Shown piece by piece: positions 22,956 through 33,147 of a stretch of 64,000 nt of DNA. Source of the stretch: Lentibacillus sp. CBA3610 (GTDB lineage Bacteria; Bacillota; Bacilli; Bacillales; Amphibacillaceae); assembly GCF_013373365.1 (NCBI RefSeq), contig NZ_CP035925.1, forward strand, positions 3,286,001-3,350,000. Reading direction: 5' to 3'. The translations under genes and the position numbers were made by a program. The notes under the pieces were generated by a model. That model searched no databases, was not told the DNA's origin, and worked only from the letters and a program-made list of their open reading frames with translations. Positions within the stretch are counted from its first letter, which is position 1. Each line of letters starts with the position of its first letter.

Positions 22956-22984
22956 TTGCATTTTTCGTCAAAAATGGCTATAAT
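22956..22984 (+). promoter_or_regulatory. Consensus promoter between 23S and 5S, first operon
   Basis: TTGCAT at 22956-22961, a 17-bp spacer and a perfect TATAAT at 22979-22984 lie about 45 bp before 5S. The identical arrangement precedes the second 5S gene. It could drive 5S plus the downstream tRNA cluster independently of the main rRNA promoter. Confidence 0.6.
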
Positions 22985-23028
22985 GATTCTTGTCCTTAAT
23001 AAAGGAATCGACACACAAAATGAAAAAG

Positions 23029-23146
23029 GTCTGGTAGCGATAGCGGAGAGGTCACACCTGTTCCCATGCCGAACACAGCAGTTAAGCTCTCCAGCGCCGA
23101 TGGTAGTTGGGGTTTAACCCCTGCAAGAGTAGGACGCCGCCAGGCA
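23029..23146 (+). rRNA. 5S ribosomal RNA, first operon
   Basis: About 118 nt, from GTCTGGTAGCGATAGCGG to GACGCCGCCAGGC, with complementary ends and the conserved CCGAACAC loop. It matches the second copy exactly. Confidence 0.96.
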
Positions 23147-23159
23147 GTATATATGTGTG

Positions 23160-23235
23160 GGAGGATTAGCTCAGTTGGGAGAGCACTTGCCTTACAAGCA
23201 AGGGGTCGCTGGTTCGAGCCCAGCATCCTCCACCA
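23160..23235 (+). tRNA. tRNA-Val (anticodon TAC)
   Basis: Acceptor GGAGGAT pairs with ATCCTCC; T-loop GGTTCGAGCC; encoded CCA. First of nine tRNAs in the order found in B. subtilis trnJ. Confidence 0.97.
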
Positions 23236-23238
23236 TTT

Positions 23239-23314
23239 GCCGGCCTAGCTCAATTGGCAGAGCAACTGACTTGTAATCAGTAGGTTGGGGGTTCAAGTCC
23301 TCTGGCCGGCACCA
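23239..23314 (+). tRNA. tRNA-Thr (anticodon TGT)
   Basis: Acceptor GCCGGCC pairs with GGCCGGC; anticodon loop CTTGTAA; encoded CCA. A 168-bp gap without a recognisable feature follows, the only long gap in the cluster. Confidence 0.97.
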
Positions 23315-23482
23315 CTTTAATATGAAATCAACCTACGATAAATCATTAAATTCTGATCCGCCAGTTAACTGCTCGCTTCATAAGTGACTGTGGCTGTCTT
23401 TAGGATTGATGGGAGTGCAGCATTCCGTATTATCCAGGGATTATTCAATACACAACTATAAAGTGAAAAAGCATTATGATAT

Positions 23483-23558
23483 GAGCCATTAGCTCAGTTG
23501 GCAGAGCATCTGACTTTTAATCAGAGGGTCGGAGGTTCGAATCCTCCATGGCTCACCA
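23483..23558 (+). tRNA. tRNA-Lys (anticodon TTT)
   Basis: Acceptor GAGCCAT pairs with ATGGCTC; anticodon loop CTTTTAA; encoded CCA. Confidence 0.97.
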
Positions 23559-23563
23559 TTTTT

Positions 23564-23648
23564 GCGGGTGTGGCGGAATTGGCAGACGCGCTAGATTTAG
23601 GATCTAGTGTCTCGCGACGTGGGGGTTCAAGTCCCTCCACCCGCACCA
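23564..23648 (+). tRNA. tRNA-Leu (anticodon TAG)
   Basis: Acceptor GCGGGTG pairs with CACCCGC; long variable arm as expected for leucine; anticodon loop ATTTAGG; encoded CCA. Confidence 0.96.
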
Positions 23649-23672
23649 TCACAAACTTTATAAACCTCTTGT

Positions 23673-23747
23673 GCGGAAGTAGTTCAGTGGTAGAACACCA
23701 CCTTGCCAAGGTGGGGGTCGCGGGTTCGAATCCCGTCTTCCGCTCCA
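23673..23747 (+). tRNA. tRNA-Gly (anticodon GCC)
   Basis: Acceptor GCGGAAG pairs with CTTCCGC; anticodon loop TTGCCAA; encoded TCCA end. Confidence 0.97.
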
Positions 23748-23768
23748 TTATTGCTATGCCTATCCAAT

Positions 23769-23858
23769 GCCGGGGTGGCGGAATTGGCAGACGCACAGGA
23801 CTTAAAATCCTGCGGTAGGTCACCTACCGTGCCGGTTCGAGTCCGGCCCTCGGCACCA
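23769..23858 (+). tRNA. tRNA-Leu (anticodon TAA)
   Basis: Acceptor GCCGGGG pairs with the CCTCGGC end; anticodon loop CTTAAAA; long variable arm GGTAGGTCACCTACC; encoded CCA. Confidence 0.95.
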
Positions 23859-23861
23859 GTA

Positions 23862-23938
<77 letters not shown>

Positions 23939-23944
23939 AATCAT

Positions 23945-24021
23945 CGGGAAGTAGCTCAGCTTGGTAGAGCACATGGTTTGGGACCATGGGGTCGCAGGTT
24001 CAAATCCTGTCTTCCCGACCA
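23945..24021 (+). tRNA. tRNA-Pro (anticodon TGG)
   Basis: Acceptor CGGGAAG pairs with CTTCCCG; anticodon loop TTTGGGA; encoded CCA. Confidence 0.97.
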
Positions 24022-24024
24022 TTT

Positions 24025-24100
24025 GGGGCCTTAGCTCAGCTGGGAGAGCGCCTGCTTTGCACGCAGGAGGTCAGCGGTTCGATCCCGCTAGGCTCCACCA
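24025..24100 (+). tRNA. tRNA-Ala (anticodon TGC)
   Basis: Acceptor GGGGCCT pairs with AGGCTCC (one G-T type pair); anticodon loop TTTGCAC; encoded CCA. It ends 22 bp before the second rRNA promoter. Confidence 0.97.
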
Positions 24101-24122
24101 AATATTTATTTTTAAAAAGTTA

Positions 24123-24151
24123 TTGACATAGTTGTTGGAAGATGGTATATT
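24123..24151 (+). promoter_or_regulatory. rRNA operon promoter, second operon
   Basis: TTGACA at 24123-24128, 17-bp spacer, TATATT at 24146-24151. The leader to 16S, including the boxA-like block and the GAGGTCAGAAGT-type repeat at 24232-24255, is nearly identical to that of the first operon. Confidence 0.85.
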
Positions 24152-24231
24152 AATAAAGTCGCTTTTTTGAAGGCGACATTGAATTTGCTCTTTGAAAACT
24201 GAACAAAACAACCTGTATGATAAACAGATGT

Positions 24232-24255
24232 CAGAGGTAAGAGGTCGGAAATCGG
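24232..24255. repeat. GAGGTCAGAAGT-type repeat in the second pre-16S leader
   Basis: Same 24-nt block and same position relative to the promoter and 16S as the copy at 17711-17734. Confidence 0.6.
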
Positions 24256-24352
24256 ATTGTTTTAATCCGAATGATGACACTTTAACCCCTGGAATCAATT
24301 TTTGAAGCTAAGACATTGATAAGGTTGATCGGTGTCGACCTTATGGCAAACT

Positions 24353-25931
<1,579 letters not shown>

Positions 25932-26266
25932 ATTTTTAAGGAAGTCATGCATGGTTGTTTGGTTCAGTTTTGAGGGAGCAAAATCCCTCGTGTGGAAGCG
26001 AAGTTTGGACCTTGAAAACTAAATAAGAGCAAGACATTCAACGACATTGATTTAAAAACGTTCGTCAAACGAACGCATGTATTAGTTAAGTGAACGATGG
26101 CGCACGGTGAATGCCTTGGCACCAGGAGCCGACGAAGGACGGGACTAACACCGATATGCCCCGGTGAGTCGTAAGTAGACTGCGACCCGGGGATTTCCGA
26201 ATGGGGCAACCCGCTGTCCGTAATGGGGCAGTACTTGTGTCTGAATTCATAGGGCACAAGAGGCAC

Positions 26267-26301
<35 letters not shown>

Positions 26302-27209
26302 AGAGAAAGCAAACGCGATTTCCCGAGTAGCGGCGAGCGAAACGGAAACAGCCCAAACCGGAAAGCTATGCTTTCCGGGGTAGAAGGACACGCCATGGGA
26401 GTTATCAAGAAATGGCTTAGACGAATCGATCTGGAATGATCAGCCGAAGAAGGTAAGAGCCCTGTAGTCGAAAAGCCATTTCCTCCGGTGTGGATCCTGA
26501 GTACGGCGGAACACGGGAAATTCCGTCGGAATCCGGGAGGACCATCTCCCAAGGCTAAATACTCCCTGGTGACCGATAGTGAACCAGTACCGTGAGGGAA
26601 AGGTGAAAAGCACCCCGGAAGGGGAGTGAAACAGAACCTGAAACCGTGTGCCTGCAAGTAGTCGAAGCCCGTTAATGGGTGACGGCGTACCTTTTGTAGA
26701 ATGGACCGGCGAGTTGCGATTGTATGCAAGGTTAAGTGGCAAACACGGAGCCGAAGCGAAAGCGAGTCTGAATAGGGCCGTAAACAGTATACGTCGCAGA
26801 CCCGAAACCGTGTGATCTACCCATGTCCAGGGTGAAGTCAGGTAACACTGACTGGAGGCCCGAACCCACGTTATGCTGAAAAAATGCGGATGAGGTGTGG
26901 GTAGGGGTGAAATGCCAATCGAACACGGAGATAGCTGGTTCTCTCCGAAATAGCTTTAGGGCTAGCCTCAGGGAGAAGCGTTCTGGAGGTAGAGCACTGA
27001 TTGGACTAGGGGCCCTCACCGGGTTACCGAATTCAGTCAAACTCCGAATGCCAGTAACGCAACCCTGGGAGTCAGACTATGGGTGATAAGGTTCATAGTC
27101 GAAAGGGAAACAGCCCGGACCGCCAGCTAAGGTCCCTAAGTATACGTTAAGTGGAAAAGGATGTGGAGTTGCCCAGACAACCAGTATGTTGGCTTAGAAG
27201 CAGCCATCA

Positions 27210-27245
<36 letters not shown>

Positions 27246-27292
27246 TCTGCGCCGAAAATGTACCGGGGCTAAACGTATCACCGAAGCTGCGG

Positions 27293-27735
27293 AAGCAGAG
27301 GTCAGATACCAGAGGTCGGAAGTCAGAAGTGAGGGAAGATAGTGATAAAACACTATAAGGATTTACGGATTTATCAACAGGCTTATGACCTTGCATTGAA
27401 AATTCATAAACTCACCTTGGAATTTCCTGACTTTGAAAAATATGAACTTGGTGCTCAACTGAGAAGAGCAGCCCTTTCTATTCCAGCAAATATTGCTGAA
27501 GGATATGGAAAGAAAGATTCTATTAATGACTTCAAGCGTTTTCTTAAAATATCACTTGGCTCCAATAATGAAGTCAAGGTTATGTTGGATTTTGCAAGAG
27601 ATTTGACATATTTGGATGAACAGAAATACACCTATCTTTATCAACGGTATGAAGAGTTTAGGTAAGCAAATTTATTCTCTATACAAAAGTGGAAATAATC
27701 CGACTTCTGATTTCTGGCATCTGACCTCTGTTTGG
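27293..27735 (+). other. 23S rRNA intervening sequence in helix 45, copy 2
   Basis: Same insertion point, flanking inverted repeat and ORF as copy 1, with four small indel differences in the coding part. Finding it in both operons fits spread by gene conversion between rRNA copies. Confidence 0.9.
27342..27698 (+). CDS. Four-helix-bundle (S23-type) intervening-sequence protein
   Basis: From GTG 27342 (GAGGGA just upstream) the frame reads 107 residues, rich in helix formers: DLRIYQQAYDLAL near residues 7-19, AALSIPANIAEGYG near 43-56, and NDFKRFLKISLGS near 61-73. These are hallmarks of the 23S intervening-sequence protein family, whose members form a small four-helix bundle. The frame stops at 27665 because of one extra T. 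A compensating missing C restores the frame to the stop at 27698. Combined with copy 1, the intact protein would have 118 residues and end QKWK. Biochemical role unknown; expression from within an rRNA gene would be unusual. Confidence 0.8.
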
Positions 27736-28449
27736 TAGGAGAGCGTTCCAAATGCTGTGAAGTCAGACCGTGAGGACTGGTGGAGCGTTTGGAAGTGAGA
27801 ATGCCGGTATGAGTAGCGAAAAAAGAGTGAGAATCTCTTTCACCGAAAGCCTAAGGTTTCCTGAGGAAGGCTCGTCCGCTCAGGGTTAGTCGGGACCTAA
27901 GCCGAGGCCGAAAGGCGTAGGCGATGGCCAACAGGCAGATATTCCTGTACCACCTCGTGAGCGTTTGAACGATGGGGGGACGCAGCAGGATAGGGAAAGC
28001 GCACTGTCGGAATTGTGCGCCCAAGCAGTGAGGGAGTTGGACAGGTAAATCCGTCTGACAATCCCAAGCTGTGACGGGGAGGGAAATTGAGTACCGAAGT
28101 TCCTGATTCCACACTGCCAAGAAAAGCCTCTAGTGAGTTCACAGGTGCCCGTACCGCAAACCGACACAGGTAGGCGAGGAGAGAATCCTAAGGTGATCGG
28201 GAGAACTCTCGTTAAGGAACTCGGCAAAATGACCCCGTAACTTCGGGAGAAGGGGTGCTCACACCGAGTGAGCCGCAGTGAATAGGCCCAAGCGACTGTT
28301 TACCAAAAACACAGGTCTCTGCGAAGCCGAAAGGCGAAGTATAGGGGCTGACACCTGCCCGGTGCTGGAAGGTTAAGGACGCGTTAGCGTGCTTGTCACG
28401 GCGAAGCGCCAAAAACCGAAGCCCCAGTAAACGGCGGCGTAACTATAAC

Positions 28450-28501
<52 letters not shown>

Positions 28502-28947
28502 TGCAACGACTTGGGCACTGTCTCAACGAGAGACCCGGTGAAATTATACTATGCGTGAAGATGCGCATTACCCGCGACTGGACGGAAAGACCCCGTGGAG
28601 CTTTACTGCACCTTGATATTGAATGTTGGTACAGCTTGTACAGGATAGGTGGGAGCCGTCGAAACGTGAGCGCCAGCTTACGTGGAGGCACCCGTGGGAT
28701 ACCACCCTGGCTGTACGAACATTCTAACCCAGGACCGTAATCCGGTCCGGAGACAGTGTCAGGCAGGCAGTTTGACTGGGGCGGTCGCCTCCCAAAAGTA
28801 ACGGAGGCGCCAAAAAGGTCCCTCAAATGGTTGGAAATCATCGCCAGAGTGGCAAAGGCAGAAGGGAGCTTGACTGCGAGACCTACAAGTCGAGCAGGGA
28901 CGAAAGTCGGGCTTAGTGATCCGGTGGTCCCGCATGGAAGGGCCATC

Positions 28948-29056
<109 letters not shown>

Positions 29057-29061
29057 TAGTC

Positions 29062-29097
<36 letters not shown>

Positions 29098-29105
29098 GTA
29101 CGCGA

Positions 29106-29147
<42 letters not shown>

Positions 29148-29171
29148 TCGTGGGCGCTGGAAGTCTGAGAG

Positions 29172-29205
<34 letters not shown>

Positions 29206-29488
29206 ACACCGCTGGTGTACCAGTTGTTCCGCCAGGAGCACAGCTGGGTAGCTACGTGTGGCAAGGATAAGTGCTGAAAGCATCTAAGCATGAAGCCCCC
29301 CTCAAGATGAAACTTCCCATCACTTTAAGTGAGTAAGATCCCTCAGAGACGATGAGGTGGATAGGTCCGAGGTGGAAGCGTGGCGACACGTGGAGCTGAC
29401 GGATACTAATCGATCGAGACTTAACTAAACCATATGTGTGAATGGAAACTCTATTTAGTTTTCAGGGTGCAAATTCCTGAAAAACCCC

Positions 29489-29517
29489 TTGCATTTTTCG
29501 TCAAAAATGGCTATAAT
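29489..29517 (+). promoter_or_regulatory. Consensus promoter between 23S and 5S, second operon
   Basis: TTGCAT at 29489-29494, 17-bp spacer, TATAAT at 29512-29517, about 45 bp before 5S. Identical to the copy at 22956. Confidence 0.6.
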
Positions 29518-29561
29518 GATTCTTGTCCTTAATAAAGGAATCGACACACAAAATGAAAAAG

Positions 29562-29679
29562 GTCTGGTAGCGATAGCGGAGAGGTCACACCTGTTCCCAT
29601 GCCGAACACAGCAGTTAAGCTCTCCAGCGCCGATGGTAGTTGGGGTTTAACCCCTGCAAGAGTAGGACGCCGCCAGGCA
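29562..29679 (+). rRNA. 5S ribosomal RNA, second operon
   Basis: Identical to the first 5S gene; ends at GCCGCCAGGC and is followed by a terminator. Confidence 0.96.
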
Positions 29680-29687
29680 GTATAAAA

Positions 29688-29730
29688 GAGGCTGATTTCA
29701 AATTAAATGGGATCAGCCTCTTTGTTTTAT
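29688..29730 (+). terminator. Intrinsic terminator of the second rRNA operon
   Basis: GAGGCTGAT at 29688-29696 pairs perfectly with ATCAGCCTC at 29712-29720, followed by TTTGTTTT. Confidence 0.88.
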
Positions 29731-30017
29731 TATGCAGACGTAATTGTGCTGTCTTTACAAGCTTTGAAGTGCTTTAGCTGTATCGATATATCCGGCAGTT
29801 AAGCCGCAGCATTACTTAAATTGAATTTTTAAACTAAAGCAAATAAATTTACAATATAGCTACTTTGGTAATAGAATGTTTTTCAACTTGGCTGTTTATC
29901 GCATATAGCATTCTCCCCATAAGAATGTTGTATTCTTGTAAGGCAAACGGAATTCAATTTGTAACATTTAAATTAATATAAACGGATATATATAGAAGTG
30001 AAGGGAGTGTTGGATAG
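29731..30017. other. Intergenic region before mgtC
   Basis: AT-rich, about 290 bp. No ORF, no M-box-like or other riboswitch pattern recognised, and no convincing promoter. Nothing further is supported. Confidence 0.5.
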
Positions 30018-30722
30018 ATGATGGAATATCTGGATTATTTGGATGAACTTGTCGGGGACAATTTCACCATTATTATGGTACGTATATTAATTGCACTAAT
30101 ACTATCCGGACTCATTGGGTTTGAGCGGGAATTGAAAAACCATTCGGCTGGTTTCAGGACGCATATATTGGTGGGGGTTGGTGCATGTCTGATGATGCTT
30201 TTGTCTTTATACGGCTTTGAAAGCTTTATTGAATCATATGATAATATCCGATTCGATCCATCGCGCATTCCTTCTTATGTTATAAGCGGCATCGGTTTTC
30301 TGGGTGCAGGTACCATTATTGTTAATGGGATGACGATCCGTGGGCTGACAACCGCAGCTTCCATTTGGACGGTTGCCGGGCTTGGTCTTGTTACAGGTGC
30401 TGGTATGTATGCCCCAGCAGTATTCACAACGTTTATCATTCTGTTGAGTCTTGTCTTTTTAAATAATTTCGAGAAACTATTCAGGAAAGGTCGGTCTCAT
30501 TCGATTGAAATAACGGCACTGCCGGGCTTGAAAATTAATAATGTCATTTCGATTCTTGAGTCATATCCAATAGTGATTAAACAGTTGGAAATCGAACGAG
30601 TTGATGATGATTTACGTAATATTGCCGTCAAAATTGAACCGGATAAAAGTTTGGATCAGATAGCGTTGTTTGAAGATATATCAAAAATAGAGTATGTCAA
30701 AAATATTTCAGAACGAAAGTAG
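30018..30722 (+). CDS. MgtC/SapB family membrane protein
   Basis: A 234-residue protein with four or five membrane helices in its first 150 residues and a soluble C-terminal domain of about 80 residues (ACT-like in the family). Family motifs are GFERELKNHSAGFRTH near residues 35-50 and GIGFLGAGTII near 92-102. MgtC-type proteins are linked to growth in low magnesium or to inhibition of F-type ATPase in pathogens; the role in a Bacillaceae is unknown. AAGGGAG lies 11 nt before ATG 30018; ATG 30021 is possible. It is absent from this locus in B. subtilis, where ctsR follows the rRNA operon, so it is a lineage-specific insertion with its own terminator. Confidence 0.9.
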   Translation: MMEYLDYLDELVGDNFTIIMVRILIALILSGLIGFERELKNHSAGFRTHILVGVGACLMMLLSLYGFESFIESYDNIRFDPSRIPSYVISGIGFLGAGTIIVNGMTIRGLTTAASIWTVAGLGLVTGAGMYAPAVFTTFIILLSLVFLNNFEKLFRKGRSHSIEITALPGLKINNVISILESYPIVIKQLEIERVDDDLRNIAVKIEPDKSLDQIALFEDISKIEYVKNISERK

Positions 30723-30727
30723 AATTC

Positions 30728-30762
30728 AGCCTTGCACTCCGCGAACTGTGCAGGGCTTTTTG
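30728..30762 (+). terminator. Intrinsic terminator after mgtC
   Basis: AGCCTTGCAC at 30728-30737 pairs with GTGCAGGGCT at 30748-30757 (one G-T pair), followed by a run of T residues. Confidence 0.85.
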
Positions 30763-30931
30763 ATTGAAAAAGTTAAGTCAGGTAAAAGCCTTTCCGATCA
30801 ATGTCAGGAAGTGGACTCGGCATCTCATCAACCATGGCAAGTGGTTCATAGAAGTTTAATAATGGGTCTTTGGATGTTCAGCAGCATGTTTCATTTTATT
30901 TGAAGTTGTCTAAAATAGGGATAGACTACAC
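30763..30931. other. Unassigned spacer before the ctsR promoter
   Basis: About 170 bp with no ORF, repeat or RNA motif that I recognise. Confidence 0.4.
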
Positions 30932-30959
30932 TTGCATCTTTGTACATATATCGTATAAT
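30932..30959 (+). promoter_or_regulatory. Sigma-A promoter of the ctsR operon
   Basis: TTGCAT at 30932-30937 and a perfect TATAAT at 30954-30959, spacer 16 bp. The CtsR operator begins 9 bp downstream, so bound repressor would overlap the transcription start. Confidence 0.8.
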
Positions 30960-30967
30960 ATAAGTAT

Positions 30968-30990
30968 AGTCAAAGTTAGTCAAAGTCAAA
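30968..30990 (+). promoter_or_regulatory. CtsR operator
   Basis: Two AGTCAAA heptads (30968-30974 and 30978-30984) spaced by three bases match the CtsR consensus of tandem RGTCAAA repeats. A third partial heptad (GTCAAA, 30985-30990) follows. This indicates autoregulation of ctsR-mcsA-mcsB-clpC and heat induction. Confidence 0.88.
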
Positions 30991-31059
30991 ATAAATGAAT
31001 GTTTTCATAAACATGATGAAGATAGACGAATACTCATATGATGGAGAGGAGGAGGGCAC

Positions 31060-31524
31060 ATGCGTAACATCTCAGATATTATTGAGCAGCATATAAAGCA
31101 GATTTTAGAAGCCGCTGGGAAAGATACGATTGATATCAAACGAAGCGAGCTTGCTGAAGAATTTCAGTGTGTGCCATCACAAATCAATTATGTGATTAAA
31201 ACACGTTTCACTGTGGAAAAAGGATATATAGTGGAAAGTAAACGAGGCGGCGGCGGGTATATCCGGATTATGAGAATTAAACATCGGGATGAAGCAGAAT
31301 TAATCGATGATATCATTGAAATGATTAACCCGGTTGTTTCGCAGCAATCAGCAATGGATGTGCTTGAGCGGCTGCTGGAAGAGGAATTGGTCACCGAGCG
31401 TGAAGCAAAGATTATGCTGAGTGCTATTCAAAGAGGCACGCTGGCTTTTCAGCTGCCTTTGCGCGATGAAGTTCGTGCGCGGATTTTAACATCAATGCTG
31501 ACAACGCTAAAGTATTTAAATTAA
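31060..31524 (+). CDS. ctsR: Transcriptional repressor CtsR
   Basis: Repressor of class III heat-shock genes, 154 residues. It has an N-terminal winged helix-turn-helix (RSELAEEFQCVPSQINYV near residues 28-45), the glycine-rich wing (KRGGGGYIRI near 60-69) that senses temperature in the family, and a C-terminal dimerisation domain that McsB recognises. A strong GGAGAGGAGG box precedes ATG 31060. An operator for the protein itself lies 70 bp upstream. Confidence 0.97.
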   Translation: MRNISDIIEQHIKQILEAAGKDTIDIKRSELAEEFQCVPSQINYVIKTRFTVEKGYIVESKRGGGGYIRIMRIKHRDEAELIDDIIEMINPVVSQQSAMDVLERLLEEELVTEREAKIMLSAIQRGTLAFQLPLRDEVRARILTSMLTTLKYLN

Positions 31525-31544
31525 TCATCAAGGGGGGGAACGTT

Positions 31545-32069
31545 ATGGATTGCCAGGAATGCCATAAACGCCCGGCTGCACTTCACTTCACCCAGGTTAT
31601 TAATGGTGAGAAAACAGAAGTGTATGTTTGTGAAGTCTGTGCAAAAGAAAAAGGCTATATGACATATCAAGAAGATGGCTATTCGTTACACCATTTATTG
31701 TCCGAATTGCTTAATTCAACCTTTGAAAGCTCAAAAGGCACGTCCGAACAAACACAAGAGTTGCAATGCCCGCAGTGTGAAATGACCTTACCGGAGTTTA
31801 AGCGAATCGGAAAATTTGGCTGTTCAATGTGTTATGAGACATTCTCTGAGCACCTGGACCCCATTTTCCGCCGCGTTCACAGTGGTAATAAAACACATCA
31901 TGGGAAAATTCCTGCACGTATTGGCGGCGATATGCGTATTAAAAAACAGCTTGATTCATACAAAGAAGAATTACAACATTTAATTAACAATGAAGCCTTT
32001 GAAGAAGCTGCCACAGTTCGTGATAAAATTAAGGAATTGGAAGAACAAATGCGGGGTGATGACACATGA
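31545..32069 (+). CDS. mcsA: McsA, zinc-finger activator of the McsB arginine kinase
   Basis: A 174-residue protein with four CxxC pairs (CQEC near residue 3, CEVC near 29, CPQC near 75, CSMC near 90) that bind zinc, and a C-terminal UVR motif (about 135-170). McsA activates McsB, which marks CtsR and other proteins with phosphoarginine for ClpCP. The start follows AAGGGGGGG. Its stop overlaps the mcsB start by 4 bp. Confidence 0.96.
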   Translation: MDCQECHKRPAALHFTQVINGEKTEVYVCEVCAKEKGYMTYQEDGYSLHHLLSELLNSTFESSKGTSEQTQELQCPQCEMTLPEFKRIGKFGCSMCYETFSEHLDPIFRRVHSGNKTHHGKIPARIGGDMRIKKQLDSYKEELQHLINNEAFEEAATVRDKIKELEEQMRGDDT

Positions 32070-33130
32070 CGTTGCAACACTTTATGAACGAGGCGATAAG
32101 CCCATGGATGCGCGAGGAAGGACCTGACAGCGATATTGTGTTAAGTACAAGGATTCGATTGGCACGAAACTTTGCTCAATATTCATTTCCAATCCTTGCT
32201 AATGAGAAAGACCTTCAGCATATAAGTTCATTCATCCAGCAGGAATATGAGAACCAATCATTCCAGGATTACCGTGATTTTTCATTCGTTCCTATTCAGG
32301 ATCTGACCCCTGTTGAAAGACGTGTTCTGGTTGAAAAACATTTAATAAGTCCGCATTTGGCAGAGAAAAATCATTCATCAGCAGTACTTATTTCTAAAAA
32401 TGAGCAAGTTTCAATTATGGTAAATGAGGAAGATCATTTGCGGCTGCAGCTTTATTTTCCCGGGCTTCAGTTGAATCATGCACTGCAAAAGGTGTTTGAG
32501 CTCGATGATTGGCTGGAAGAGAACATTGATTACGCATTTGATGAAAAACGGGGCTATCTGACTGGCTGTCCAACTAATGTCGGGACCGGTATGCGGGCAT
32601 CGGTTATGATGCATTTACCCGCCCTTTCCTGGACCCAGCAAATCAACCGTATGATACCTGCGATTAACCAGCTTGGCCTGGTCGTCCGTGGTATTTATGG
32701 GGAAGGCAGTCAAGCGACGGGCAACATTTTTCAGATATCCAACCAAATTACGCTTGGAAAGTCTGAAGAAGACATTGTGGAGGACTTGCAAAGCGTTGTC
32801 CGCGGGCTGATTGACCACGAGCGGAAGGCAAGACATTATATTATGAAACAGTCAAGTAAACGACTGGAAGACCGGATTTATCGTTCGTATGGTATATTGG
32901 CTTATAGCCGGATCATCGAATCCAAAGAAGCGGCAAAATGTTTATCTGATGTCCGGTTAGGTATCGATTTAGAAATTATTGAAAATGTATCACGTAATAT
33001 ATTAAACGAGTTAATGGTACTGACACAGCCCGGATTTTTGCAGCAATATGCGAAGAAAACATTGACTCCGAGTGAACGGGATGTACTAAGAGCATCACTC
33101 ATTCGAGAACGAATACAATTAGAGACTTAG
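32066..33130 (+). CDS. mcsB: Protein arginine kinase McsB
   Basis: Phosphorylates arginines on CtsR and on proteins destined for ClpC-ClpP. The 354-residue protein is related to phosphagen kinases: STRIRLARN near residues 26-34 and [15 protein letters not shown] near 172-186 are the ATP- and guanidinium-site signatures, and [10 protein letters not shown] near 165 holds the conserved catalytic cysteine. The start overlaps mcsA (ATGA). It lies 17 bp before clpC. Confidence 0.96.
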   Translation: MTLQHFMNEAISPWMREEGPDSDIVLSTRIRLARNFAQYSFPILANEKDLQHISSFIQQEYENQSFQDYRDFSFVPIQDLTPVERRVLVEKHLISPHLAEKNHSSAVLISKNEQVSIMVNEEDHLRLQLYFPGLQLNHALQKVFELDDWLEENIDYAFDEKRGYLTGCPTNVGTGMRASVMMHLPALSWTQQINRMIPAINQLGLVVRGIYGEGSQATGNIFQISNQITLGKSEEDIVEDLQSVVRGLIDHERKARHYIMKQSSKRLEDRIYRSYGILAYSRIIESKEAAKCLSDVRLGIDLEIIENVSRNILNELMVLTQPGFLQQYAKKTLTPSERDVLRASLIRERIQLET

Positions 33131-33147
33131 GTAGGAGGCAAAAATAT

